Part shown: positions 1-6,708 of the stretch, in pieces | Numbering within the stretch: position 1 is the stretch's first letter | How the letters are laid out: every line of letters starts with the position of its first letter | Source: Pseudomonadota bacterium | GTDB lineage: Bacteria; Pseudomonadota; Gammaproteobacteria; Pseudomonadales; Pseudomonadaceae | DNA: 9,932 bases | Direction: 5' to 3' | Assembly: GCA_023388335.1 (NCBI GenBank) | Contig: JAEWGL010000147.1 | Span: 1 to 9,932, forward strand | Notes under the pieces: generated by a model | The model's input: the letters and a program-made list of their open reading frames with translations, nothing else | The model's database searches: none | Told to the model about the DNA's origin: nothing | Made by a program: the position numbers and the translations under genes

Positions 1-1289
1 CCGAACGCCTGCGCAACCTGGGCAAGTACACCTTCGCCGACGTGGCCTCCTACCGCCTCAAGCAGAAGGAAATCCGTACCCTGTCGGCCTCCGGCTCGCT
101 GGTGGTGGTGGCCTTCTACCTGATCGCGCAGATGGTCGGCGCTGGCAAGCTGATCCAGCTGCTGTTCGGCCTGGACTACCACATTGCGGTGATCCTGGTG
201 GGTATCCTGATGTGCCTGTACGTGCTGTTCGGCGGCATGCTGGCCACCACCTGGGTACAGATCATCAAGGCCGTGCTGCTGCTCTCCGGTGCCAGCTTCA
301 TGGCGCTGATGGTGATGAAGCACGTCAACTTCGACTTCAATGCGCTGTTCTCCCAGGCGATCGCGGTACACCCTAAAGGCGAGGCGATCATGAGCCCCGG
401 CGGGCTGGTGAAAGACCCGATCTCGGCATTCTCCCTGGGCCTGGCACTGATGTTCGGTACCGCTGGCCTGCCGCACATCCTGATGCGCTTCTTCACCGTC
501 AGCGATGCCAAGGAAGCGCGCAAGAGCGTGCTGTACGCCACCGGCTTCATCGGCTACTTCTACATCCTGACCTTCATCATCGGCTTTGGCGCGATCCTGC
601 TGGTCAGCACCAACCCCGCGTTCAAGGACGCCGCTGGCGCCCTGATCGGCGGCAACAACATGGCGGCAGTGCACCTGGCCGATGCCGTGGGCGGTAGCAT
701 ATTCCTGGGCTTCATCTCGGCCGTGGCCTTCGCCACCATCCTCGCGGTGGTCGCCGGGCTGACCCTGGCCGGTGCCTCGGCGGTGTCGCATGACCTGTAC
801 GCCAGCGTCTGGCGCAAAGGCAAGGCCAACGACCGGGACGAGATTCGCGTCTCGAAGATCACCACCATCGCCCTCGCGGTGCTGGCGATCGGCCTGGGCA
901 TCCTGTTCGAAAGCCAGAACATCGCCTTCATGGACGGCCTGGCATTCTCCATCGCCGCCAGCTGCAACTTCCCGGTACTGCTGCTCTCGATGTACTGGAA
1001 GAAGCTGACCACCCGTGGCGCCATGATCGGCGGCTGGATGGGCCTGATCAGCGCGGTGGGCCTGATGATCCTTGGCCCGACCATCTGGGTGCAGATCCTT
1101 GGCCACGAGAAAGCCATCTACCCGTACGAGTACCCGGCGCTGTTCTCGATGATCATTGCCTTCGCCGGGATCTGGTTCTTCTCGGTCACCGACAAGTCCA
1201 AGGCGGCTGATGAAGAGCGTGCGCTGTTCTTCCCGCAGTTCGTTCGCTCGCAGACCGGTCTGGGGGCTTCGGGCGCCGTTTCCCACTAA
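1..1289 (+). CDS. actP: Acetate/cation symporter ActP, 3' part (start lies before the window)
   Basis: The reading frame is open from base 3 and gives 428 C-terminal residues; family members have about 550, so roughly 120 N-terminal residues are missing. This is a sodium:solute symporter (SSS, TC 2.A.21) that takes up acetate and other short-chain monocarboxylates across the inner membrane. From memory it is close to identical to E. coli ActP over long stretches, including LIAQMVGAGKLI, FGGMLATTWVQIIKAVLLL, AVHPKGEAIMSPGGLV, GTAGLPHILMRFFTVSDA and SAVAFATILAVVAGLTLAGA. The C-terminal tail retains the FIRSQTG-like signature (FVRSQTG). About ten hydrophobic helices are visible. The ORF ends with TAA, followed 15 bases later by a strong terminator, so it is transcriptionally separate from the fimbrial genes. 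In many proteobacteria actP follows acs and a small yjcH gene, but that part is outside the window. The identification is secure. Confidence 0.96.
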   Translation, partial: ERLRNLGKYTFADVASYRLKQKEIRTLSASGSLVVVAFYLIAQMVGAGKLIQLLFGLDYHIAVILVGILMCLYVLFGGMLATTWVQIIKAVLLLSGASFMALMVMKHVNFDFNALFSQAIAVHPKGEAIMSPGGLVKDPISAFSLGLALMFGTAGLPHILMRFFTVSDAKEARKSVLYATGFIGYFYILTFIIGFGAILLVSTNPAFKDAAGALIGGNNMAAVHLADAVGGSIFLGFISAVAFATILAVVAGLTLAGASAVSHDLYASVWRKGKANDRDEIRVSKITTIALAVLAIGLGILFESQNIAFMDGLAFSIAASCNFPVLLLSMYWKKLTTRGAMIGGWMGLISAVGLMILGPTIWVQILGHEKAIYPYEYPALFSMIIAFAGIWFFSVTDKSKAADEERALFFPQFVRSQTGLGASGAVSH

Positions 1290-1304
1290 CCGATAGACCT
1301 GTAC

Positions 1305-1337
1305 ACAAACAAGCCGCCTCCCAGGCGGCTTGTTTGT
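1305..1337 (+). terminator. Rho-independent terminator of actP
   Basis: A perfect 15-bp inverted repeat: arm ACAAACAAGCCGCCT at 1305-1319, loop CCC at 1320-1322, complementary arm at 1323-1337. The GC-rich core is followed on the + strand by TTGTTTGTTTC. The outer arm is A-rich on one side and T-rich on the other, so it could act in both directions. It insulates actP from the fimbrial promoter region. Confidence 0.9.
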
Positions 1338-1358
1338 TTCTATGGTGCCGGCGGTGCT

Positions 1359-1372
1359 TGGGAAATTTCCGA
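1359..1372. promoter_or_regulatory. Candidate operator: GAAATTTC-core palindrome upstream of the pilin gene
   Basis: GGAAATTTCC at 1361-1370 is a perfect 10-bp palindrome. Read outward from the centre, the two half-sites are TTTCCCA (minus strand, 1365-1359) and TTTCCGA (plus strand, 1366-1372). Each matches the heptad TTTCCTA, which I recall for Bordetella BvgA binding, at 6 of 7 positions. A BvgA-like regulator is encoded downstream at 6709. A second palindrome with the same 8-base core lies before the chaperone gene at 4629. The centre is about 132 bases upstream of the pilin start. Seen: the palindrome. Inferred: that the local regulator binds it. Confidence 0.4.
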
Positions 1373-1394
1373 GGCTCCGTCGGACCGGTCCTGC

Positions 1395-1400
1395 TCTAAT
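1395..1400 (+). promoter_or_regulatory. Candidate -10 box of the pilin promoter
   Basis: TCTAAT matches the sigma-70 -10 consensus at 5 of 6 positions and has no recognisable -35 box 16-18 bases upstream, as expected for an activator-dependent promoter. A start about 7 bases downstream (near 1407) would put the centre of the 1361-1370 palindrome near -41.5, a classic class II activator position. AATAAT at 1417-1422 is an equally good -10 match, so the start site is uncertain. Confidence 0.25.
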
Positions 1401-1459
1401 GCTGCACCCCGAAGCGAATAATTCTCCCCGCCAGTAGCATTCGGCTGATATGGCACGCC

Positions 1460-1478
1460 CCTGCGGCGTTCTCGCAGG
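1460..1478 (+). other. Small 5'-leader hairpin just upstream of the pilin ribosome-binding site
   Basis: CCTGCG (1460-1465) pairs with CGCAGG (1473-1478) across a 7-base loop. The structure ends 5 bases before the AAGGAGA Shine-Dalgarno at 1484-1490, leaving that site free. Stem-loops at this position often stabilise abundant mRNAs; that role here is inference. It falls inside a possible upward extension of the ORF to ATG 1450, which argues that this region is leader and not coding. Confidence 0.3.
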
Positions 1479-1497
1479 TGTTCAAGGAGAACTATTC

Positions 1498-1977
1498 GTG
1501 AAACCCCTACTCAAGGCCCTTCCCTTTGCTCTGCTGGTCGCAGGCGCCGTCCAGGCAGCCGACCCGATCGAAAAGCAAGTGCTGGTCACCGCCGTGGTTC
1601 CGACGGCCGCGTTTTACGTCGAGCCCATCGGCAGCGACTGGATGAACGATCCGCAGGAGCTGCCTTGGTACCCCACCCAGGCTGCCTTCGGTGAAATCCG
1701 CCATCAGCTGCAGGCCAAGAGCACCATCGGCCCGATCACTGGCTACCTGACCTCGCCAGCGGTCGTCACCAGCGGCCTGGACGCCATCGACCTGAACGTC
1801 AAGGTGGGCGCCACCGACCTGACCACGACCTCGGCCGAAATCCTCACGGCTGCCCAGGCCACCCCAGGCGCGGTCATGGACTTCGTCATCACCGCCAAGG
1901 CGCCCACCAGCGGCACGTTCATCCCCGGTAGCTACCAGGGCCTGGTCAACATGATGTTCGAAACTGCTGCGCCCTGA
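1498..1977 (+). CDS. CS1/CFA-I-type (alpha) fimbrial major subunit
   Basis: The product has 159 aa. I chose the GTG at 1498 because AAGGAGA at 1484-1490 sits 7 bases upstream and a signal peptide starts at once: K2 and K6, a hydrophobic core, cleavage after VQA20. An in-frame ATG at 1450 has no such site and would bury the signal peptide. The mature chain (about 139 aa) begins ADPIEKQVLVTAVV, an alternating hydrophobic strand like the donor strand at the mature N-terminus of CfaB/CooA (VEKNITVTASV). Also typical are the lack of cysteines, the late GTFIPGSYQGLVNMMF segment (family: AGNYSGVVSLVMT) and the length. It is exported by Sec, carried by the chaperone and polymerised at the usher into the fibre shaft. 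It is first in the fimbrial cluster and has its own regulated-looking promoter region. Odd features are a Trp/Pro-rich stretch (WMNDPQELPWYP, about residues 43-54) and an ETAAP tail. The family assignment rests on motifs and context. Confidence 0.88.
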   Translation: MKPLLKALPFALLVAGAVQAADPIEKQVLVTAVVPTAAFYVEPIGSDWMNDPQELPWYPTQAAFGEIRHQLQAKSTIGPITGYLTSPAVVTSGLDAIDLNVKVGATDLTTTSAEILTAAQATPGAVMDFVITAKAPTSGTFIPGSYQGLVNMMFETAAP

Positions 1978-2016
1978 TCCGCCTGCGCACCAAGCCCCTT
2001 CATCCTATTTGTCCGA

Positions 2017-2048
2017 CCCTGCCCATGGCGTGTGCCATCGGGGCAGGG
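2017..2048 (+). other. Strong intercistronic hairpin between pilin and usher genes
   Basis: CCCTGCCC (2017-2024) plus ATGGC (2025-2029) pairs with GCCAT (2034-2038) and GGGCAGGG (2041-2048), with loop GTGT and a 2-base bulge (2039-2040). This gives 13 base pairs, mostly GC. No T-run follows, so a full intrinsic terminator is unlikely. An attenuator or an mRNA-stabilising 3' end for the pilin message fits better. The alternative GTG start of the usher ORF (2032) lies in its loop, which supports the downstream ATG at 2074. Confidence 0.6.
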
Positions 2049-2073
2049 GAGGGCATTGCTTGCAGGCAGGGCC

Positions 2074-4581
2074 ATGAACAGATTTCACCCCATCACCTTT
2101 TCTCTTCGCGCCTGGCTCGCCATCGGCGCCAGTCTCTGCGTGCCGCTGGCCTGGGCGCAAACGCCGCCTCCAGTGTTGGCGGCGGTCGTCCAGGCGCAAG
2201 GCTTGCCGCGCGAGTTCGAGGCGCATTTCTTCGACGTGCCGCTGGCGGTCCGGGTCGAACTCGATGGCCGCTACCTGGGCGACGCCATGGTGGTGCTGAG
2301 CCGCGATGAGCGCGTGCAGCTGATCGAGTTCACCGATACCCAGGAAAGCCGTGAGCCTCCGGCCGTGCGCCGCCGCTGGCAGGCACGCCTGGCCGATGGC
2401 CGTCCACTGGGCGACTGCCAGGCCGACTGCCCCGACGGCTTGCGGGCGGTCCACTACAGCCTGGTCAACTCGCAGCTGTCGCTGCTGACCTTTGATGCCG
2501 AAAAAAGCGGGCCCGCCGCGCGCTACCACACCCCCCCTGAGCAAGGCAGCTATGGCTTGCTGCTGCGCAACCAGCTCAACCTGGTCGGCAGCGGCCGCGA
2601 AACCAGTGGCCGCTACGCCTTGCAAGGCCAGGGCAGCCTTGGCAAATGGACCACCCTGGCCGATGCCCAGCTCGACCGTGGCAGCGACCAGCGCGAAAGC
2701 ACCCGTTACCGCCTCGACCAGCTCTACGCCGAGCGTCTGGTCGATGAGCACTTCTATCGACTGGGCTACTTCACGCCCAGTGCCCAGGGCCTGACCCGCC
2801 AGCCGCGCCTGCTCGGCAACAGCCCGGATACCACCCTGGGAGTGATGTTCGGCAGCAGCGACAGCCTGCTGGTCGACAGCGGCCAGCCCAGCACCACCCC
2901 GGTCTACGTCACGCCCAACCGCCAGGGCATCGCCGAGGTCTACCGCAACGGCGTGCTGATCAACAGCCAGCCCGTGCAACCGGGCCTGCAGACCCTCGAC
3001 ACCCGCGTGCTGCCGGGCGGCATCTACCAGGTCGAGGTGCGCCTGATCGAGGACGGCCAGGAAACCTCGCGCAGCGAGGCCCTCATCTACAAGCCGTCGA
3101 ACTGGAGCAACAGCGACAGCCGCTGGCGCTACAACCTGTTCGTTGGCCAGCAGACCAGCACCCTGAGCAACTGGGACGACGAACACGACGACAGCTTCAG
3201 CGGCGGCGCGATGTTCAACTACCTGCTGCACCCACGCGCGGTGCTCGGCGTGTCGGCGCAGCATGTCGACCAAGCCATGCAATACGCCACCTCCCTGGAC
3301 TGGGACGTGGTCGACCGCTTCAAGCTCTACGGCAACCTCAACCAGACCCAAGGCCTGGGCAATGGCTACGACCTGCAAGCCCTCTACAACCATGACTTGG
3401 GCTCGATGGTGTTCAGCCACAACCGCTCCTGGACCCAGTCCAGCCGCAGCGTGCGCGGGCCGCTGGCGCGCCAGCAGCAAACCAGCCAGACCTCACTGTC
3501 GCTCAGCCACCGTCTGACCCCACGCAGCACCGCCACCGTGCGCCTGGCCCATAGCACCGGCGCCAGCAACGGCATGGGCGTGGACCTGGGCTGGACCCAG
3601 TTTGGCAAGCTGGCGGGCTCGGACGCCAACTGGCGCTTCTCGGTGTTCGACCGCCCCGGCAGCGCCAGCACCGGCGAAAAACGCAACCGCGGCGTCAACC
3701 TCAGCCTGAGCATGAGCCTGGGCACCCCAGGCCGACGCCTGGCCGCCACCCTGGGCAGCCGTACCTCACGCGACGGCGGCCGCGACCAGAACGCCTCGCT
3801 TGCCTACCAGCAGGATGTTGACCTCGGCGTGCTGCGCACCCTGGGTGCCACCGCCACCCTGGACCGCTACGGCGCAGGCGTGGGCGGCAACGCGCAGTTC
3901 GAGGGCAGCATGCTCAATGGCGATGCCTACGCCCAGACCTCGTCGTATAACGGCGAGCTGAGCGCCGGCCTCAATGTGCAAGGCGTGCTGGCCGTGGGCG
4001 ACGGCAAGCTCGCCGCCAGCGGCCAGTACCTGGCGCACGAGGCAGGCCTGATCGTCGACGTGGAATCCGACCTGGACCAGATCGAACTGCGCGCCGACGA
4101 CTTCCAGGGCCTGAGCGCCACCTTGCACCCAGGGCGCAACGTGCTGCCGGTCATGGCCTACAAGCCGGGGCTGGTACAGGTCGATTTCAGCGACAGCCAG
4201 GCCCCGGCCGCGGTCATCCAGCCCAACAGTTTCGACTACCACCTCAACCGCGGTGGCATCGAATACCGCAAGTTGCGCGTCATGCGCACGGTCACGGTGC
4301 TGGGCCGCCTGCTGGATGAAAACGGCAAGGGCCTGAGCGGCGCCCAGGTCATCAACCACGCCAGCCGCAGCGTCACCGAAGCTGACGGCTACTTTGCCGT
4401 GGAGATGAGCGAATCAACACCGGTGCTCGAAGTACGCATGGCCGGGCAGGCCGCCTGCCTGCTCAGCCTGGAGCCTGCCCGGCTGACGCGTGAAAACGAT
4501 GTGCTGATGGCGGGCGACCAACGCTGCCGACCTGAAAGCCTGGCTGGTGCTGACACATCCAGCAACAGGAGTGGCTCATAA
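2074..4581 (+). CDS. Outer-membrane fimbrial usher, CS1/TcfC type
   Basis: The product has 835 aa from ATG 2074, close to CooC/CfaC (about 870). This start gives a clean signal peptide (MNRFH..., hydrophobic core, cleavage after AWA, mature chain from QTPPP) with a modest AGGCAGG just upstream. A GTG at 2032 would add 14 non-signal residues and lies inside a hairpin. The usher is the outer-membrane pore that receives chaperone-subunit complexes and threads the fibre outward. Visible order: an N-terminal periplasmic domain with a C115-C119 pair; the barrel; a plug/TcfC E-set-like segment around residues 260-345 (VYVTPNRQGIAEVYRNG ... LPGGIYQVEVRLIEDG); many amphipathic, aromatic-ended barrel strands; and a C-terminal carboxypeptidase-regulatory-like domain from about residue 740 (TVLGRLLDENGKGLSGA) with C795 and C818. 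The family is the alternate usher class, not FimD/PapC. It follows the pilin gene by 96 bases that contain a hairpin. The ORF is intact. Confidence 0.92.
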   Translation: MNRFHPITFSLRAWLAIGASLCVPLAWAQTPPPVLAAVVQAQGLPREFEAHFFDVPLAVRVELDGRYLGDAMVVLSRDERVQLIEFTDTQESREPPAVRRRWQARLADGRPLGDCQADCPDGLRAVHYSLVNSQLSLLTFDAEKSGPAARYHTPPEQGSYGLLLRNQLNLVGSGRETSGRYALQGQGSLGKWTTLADAQLDRGSDQRESTRYRLDQLYAERLVDEHFYRLGYFTPSAQGLTRQPRLLGNSPDTTLGVMFGSSDSLLVDSGQPSTTPVYVTPNRQGIAEVYRNGVLINSQPVQPGLQTLDTRVLPGGIYQVEVRLIEDGQETSRSEALIYKPSNWSNSDSRWRYNLFVGQQTSTLSNWDDEHDDSFSGGAMFNYLLHPRAVLGVSAQHVDQAMQYATSLDWDVVDRFKLYGNLNQTQGLGNGYDLQALYNHDLGSMVFSHNRSWTQSSRSVRGPLARQQQTSQTSLSLSHRLTPRSTATVRLAHSTGASNGMGVDLGWTQFGKLAGSDANWRFSVFDRPGSASTGEKRNRGVNLSLSMSLGTPGRRLAATLGSRTSRDGGRDQNASLAYQQDVDLGVLRTLGATATLDRYGAGVGGNAQFEGSMLNGDAYAQTSSYNGELSAGLNVQGVLAVGDGKLAASGQYLAHEAGLIVDVESDLDQIELRADDFQGLSATLHPGRNVLPVMAYKPGLVQVDFSDSQAPAAVIQPNSFDYHLNRGGIEYRKLRVMRTVTVLGRLLDENGKGLSGAQVINHASRSVTEADGYFAVEMSESTPVLEVRMAGQAACLLSLEPARLTRENDVLMAGDQRCRPESLAGADTSSNRSGS

Positions 4582-4628
4582 ATGCCGCCAATAGTGGTGC
4601 GTACAGGCTTTGCATGGGTTGGGTTGTA

Positions 4629-4638
4629 AGAAATTTCT
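4629..4638. promoter_or_regulatory. Candidate operator: second GAAATTTC-core palindrome, upstream of the chaperone gene
   Basis: AGAAATTTCT is a perfect 10-bp palindrome in an AT-rich patch of an otherwise GC-rich window. Its left half read outward on the minus strand is TTTCTTA (4633-4627), a full match to TTTC(C/T)TA; the right half is TTTCTCT. It shares the 8-base core GAAATTTC with the site at 1361-1370, the only other copy I found in the window. It suggests a second regulated promoter that serves chaperone, adhesin, regulator and kinase. Binding by the local BvgA-like protein is inference. No convincing -10/-35 pair follows; TAGTAT at 4700-4705 is a weak -10 candidate. Confidence 0.4.
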
Positions 4639-4649
4639 CTATTCAGCCT

Positions 4650-4687
4650 AGGAGGCGTCCTTCATTGCCGAACCGGCCATCAGGACG
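4650..4687 (+). other. Orphan AGGAGG site followed by an interrupted hairpin
   Basis: AGGAGG at 4650-4655 is the best Shine-Dalgarno match in this gap but lies 85 bases before the chaperone ATG. Directly after it, CGTCCT (4656-4661) pairs with AGGACG (4682-4687) and GCCG (4667-4670) with CGGC (4674-4677), forming a two-part stem with an internal loop. This is either a leader regulatory structure or the translation start of a short upstream ORF (see 4665-4748). Confidence 0.35.
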
Positions 4688-4748
4688 ATTTTCAGCGATT
4701 AGTATTGATTGGCCATTACGGAATAAATCTGGGGTTCAGGATGAATAA
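4665..4748 (+). other. Possible 27-codon leader ORF coupled to the chaperone gene (unproven)
   Basis: A TTG at 4665 lies 9 bases after AGGAGG and opens a 27-codon frame (MPNRPSGRFSAIS...). It ends with TAA at 4746-4748, overlapping the chaperone ATG at 4741. Ribosomes ending there could restart on the chaperone, whose own Shine-Dalgarno is weak. The peptide matches nothing I know. If transcription starts downstream of the 4629 palindrome, the message might not include this ORF, and only read-through mRNA from the usher would carry it. Confidence 0.2.
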
Positions 4749-5478
4749 ACATGTGTATTGCACGCTAATGGCACTGCTGATGCTGCCCTTGTCGTTGCAG
4801 GCGGCGCCGGAGCTGAACATCGGCGGCCTGTACGACTACATCGATGGCGGCAAGAGCACGCTGCTCAAGCGCGTGCGCAATGGCGGCGACACCACGGCGT
4901 TCGTCAAGGTCAGCGTGGCGGAGCTGGTCTATGACGACCAAGGGGTGGCGCGCGAGGTTAGCCTGGAATCGGTGCCGCTGGACCAGCGCGGCCTCGTAGT
5001 GAGCCCGGCGCGGTTGATCGTGCCGGCCAGAGGCATGCAGTCGGTGCGCTTGTTGTTCCGCGGCGAGCGGATGCGCGAGCGCTACTTCCGGGTGCGCTTC
5101 ATACCGGTGCTGCCCGAGGTCAACGATGGCTTCGCGGTCGACGAGGCCCAGGCCGAGGCCTACGCCGACAGCCTCAAGGCCGGGGTCAACCTGCTGGCCG
5201 GCTATGGCGCGCTGCTGTTCGTGCGGCCCAACGACACCCGCTACCAGACCGCCACCCGCACAGAGGCCGGCAACCTGACAGTGGTCAACGAAGGCAACAG
5301 CACCGTGGTGCTGGATCATTTCCGCCAGTGCCAGGCGCCGAGCGAAGGCTGCGAGGCGGCGACCAAGCATCATCTGTTGCCAGGCCGCAGCCGGCAGTTC
5401 GATGGGCACCCTGGGCGGGTGTTCCAGTTCGAACTGCATGAGGGTGAGGCGCACAAGAACCTGGTGGTGGAGGGATGA
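4741..5478 (+). CDS. Periplasmic fimbrial chaperone, CS1-type (PapD-like superfamily)
   Basis: The product has 245 aa. ATG 4741 gives a signal peptide (MNKHVYCTLMALLML..., cleavage after LQA21). A TTG at 4705 in the same frame would put 12 polar residues in front. The mature part shows two immunoglobulin-like halves: LLKRVRNGGDTTAFVKVSV, then RLIVPARGMQSVRLLFRG and ERYFRVRFIPVLPEV (the latter resembling the conserved F1-G1 region), then GYGALLFVRP, and a C-terminal domain with a VVNEGNSTVVLDHFRQC stretch and a second cysteine 9 residues on (CQAPSEGC). It fits CooB/CfaA/CblB chaperones (about 240 aa), which fold subunits by donor-strand complementation and deliver them to the usher. It follows the usher by 159 bases and overlaps the adhesin start by 4 bases (ATGA), showing translational coupling. 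In classical CS1 operons the chaperone comes first, so the position is unusual. The assignment rests on length, secondary-structure pattern and context. Confidence 0.85.
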   Translation: MNKHVYCTLMALLMLPLSLQAAPELNIGGLYDYIDGGKSTLLKRVRNGGDTTAFVKVSVAELVYDDQGVAREVSLESVPLDQRGLVVSPARLIVPARGMQSVRLLFRGERMRERYFRVRFIPVLPEVNDGFAVDEAQAEAYADSLKAGVNLLAGYGALLFVRPNDTRYQTATRTEAGNLTVVNEGNSTVVLDHFRQCQAPSEGCEAATKHHLLPGRSRQFDGHPGRVFQFELHEGEAHKNLVVEG

Positions 5479-6683
5479 GCGTCCTGCCGTCGATCACGCA
5501 CAAGGGTATCGGCCAGCTGGTGCTGGTGAGCGTACTGGCGCTCGCCAGTCTCACCGCCGGGGCGATCGAGACCACAATCAGCGCGCAATACCGCGGTGGC
5601 GGCTCGGGGCGCTTTGAAAGCACGACGCCGCCGGCGGCGAATTGCAGCATCTGGGGGCGTTTGTGCATCACCAACATTACCGTCGATATCCCGCTTGCCT
5701 ACGACAAGCTAACGATCCGAGGCACCGGAGATCCACGTGACCTTTACTACCTCCAGATGCCTGGCCGCCGCGAGGTCGATGTCTACCACGAGCAGACCGG
5801 CGAACCTCACCGCCTGGTGCTTGAATTCACGGCCGTGGGGCACCGGGTCTATAGCGATGATTACTATAGCAACCCAGTAAAGCTGACCACCCAGCTTGCC
5901 GGGGGCTGCAAAAGCATGTCTGGTCTTGGCGCTCAGACACCGCGTACGTACACCTTCCTTTGGAGGCTTGTCACACCGCAGTCGCCGACACCCTGCACGA
6001 TCAGCAACTATGTGGTCGAGGACGGCGTGGCCAATGCAAGCACCACATCGAACATGGCCGTCGCCTACACCCTTGACATGCCGCCGTCCTACCGCATGAA
6101 ACCCGGCATCTACCGCGGCAGCACCACCTATCGCGTCGGGCCCGGTGGCGATTTCGACTTCGGCAACAACGTCACCGGCCTGAGCGACAACACCCTGACC
6201 CTGAACTTCGTGCTCGACGTGCAGCACGATTTCATCTTCGACTTCCCGCCCGGCTCCGACCGCGCCGTGCTAGAGCCCGAAGGCGGCTGGATGGCCTGGC
6301 TCAACGGCGGGCGGGTGCCCCAGCGGCTGTACCGCGACCTGCCAATGCAGGTCTGGTCCACCGGGCCGCTGAAGGTCTACAAGCTCTGCGACTACGACAT
6401 GGGCGACCGCTGTGGCATACGTAACGAGAAAGGGGAAGGCGTGCCGGTGCACGTGCTGATCACGCTGCCTGAAGGCGTTCGCTACCGGGGCGGCCCGGTG
6501 CAGCGCCTGAAAATACCCACGGGCCCTGCGGCGGCGGTGCAGCTCGAGTCGGTGATGCCCACCATCAACCGCCCCGGGCAATTGCATTTCGAAGTGAAGC
6601 GCGACGACGTGGTGCCCATGTTCAACCGTCCGGGCATGACGTACAGCGGCAAGGTCACCATCGTGTTCGACTCCGAGCTATAG
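5475..6683 (+). CDS. CfaE/CblD-like fimbrial tip adhesin (minor subunit)
   Basis: The product has 402 aa, near CfaE/CooD/CblD (about 360-400). The ATG at 5475 overlaps the chaperone stop (ATGA). The signal peptide is longer than in the other subunits, with a hydrophobic core at residues 14-28 and likely cleavage after TAGA30. Predicted layout: an N-terminal receptor-binding domain (about 31-220) with cysteines in NCSIWGRLC, GGCKSM and TPCTIS, and a C-terminal pilin domain with a YKLCDYDMGDRCG disulfide candidate. The end, NRPGMTYSGKVTIVFDSEL, matches the family's closing strand (RPG.YY.G...I.FD). It would be the first subunit secreted, cap the fibre and initiate its assembly. GC content is markedly lower in the adhesin half (hand counts of 50-58% in several 60-base rows between 5641 and 6060) than in the pilin half (75% at 6241-6300). 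It is the last structural gene; the regulator follows after 25 bases. The ligand cannot be predicted. Confidence 0.85.
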   Translation: MSVLPSITHKGIGQLVLVSVLALASLTAGAIETTISAQYRGGGSGRFESTTPPAANCSIWGRLCITNITVDIPLAYDKLTIRGTGDPRDLYYLQMPGRREVDVYHEQTGEPHRLVLEFTAVGHRVYSDDYYSNPVKLTTQLAGGCKSMSGLGAQTPRTYTFLWRLVTPQSPTPCTISNYVVEDGVANASTTSNMAVAYTLDMPPSYRMKPGIYRGSTTYRVGPGGDFDFGNNVTGLSDNTLTLNFVLDVQHDFIFDFPPGSDRAVLEPEGGWMAWLNGGRVPQRLYRDLPMQVWSTGPLKVYKLCDYDMGDRCGIRNEKGEGVPVHVLITLPEGVRYRGGPVQRLKIPTGPAAAVQLESVMPTINRPGQLHFEVKRDDVVPMFNRPGMTYSGKVTIVFDSEL

Positions 6684-6708
6684 GACGCACTTCCAATGAG
6701 GATGGATC

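Noticed and set aside
772..1008. Alternative-frame open frame inside actP
   Set aside because: It is Arg/Ser/Pro-rich noise from the codon-position bias of actP, with no family features.
1450..1497. Upstream ATG start for the pilin gene
   Set aside because: It lacks a Shine-Dalgarno, passes through a leader hairpin and would put 16 residues in front of a good signal peptide; GTG 1498 has AAGGAGA at ideal spacing.
2032..2073. Upstream GTG start for the usher gene
   Set aside because: The codon sits in the loop of the 2017-2048 hairpin and would displace the signal peptide; ATG 2074 starts directly with it.
2005..3480. Long minus-strand open frame (491 codons) opposite the usher gene
   Set aside because: It is Ala/Val/Gln-rich with no domain or signal features and mirrors the GC-rich codon pattern of the usher on the other strand; the usher has clear family features over the same bases.
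4765..5454. Minus-strand open frame (229 codons) opposite the chaperone gene
   Set aside because: It is His/Ala/Gln-rich without recognisable motifs, and the plus strand encodes a convincing periplasmic chaperone with a signal peptide.
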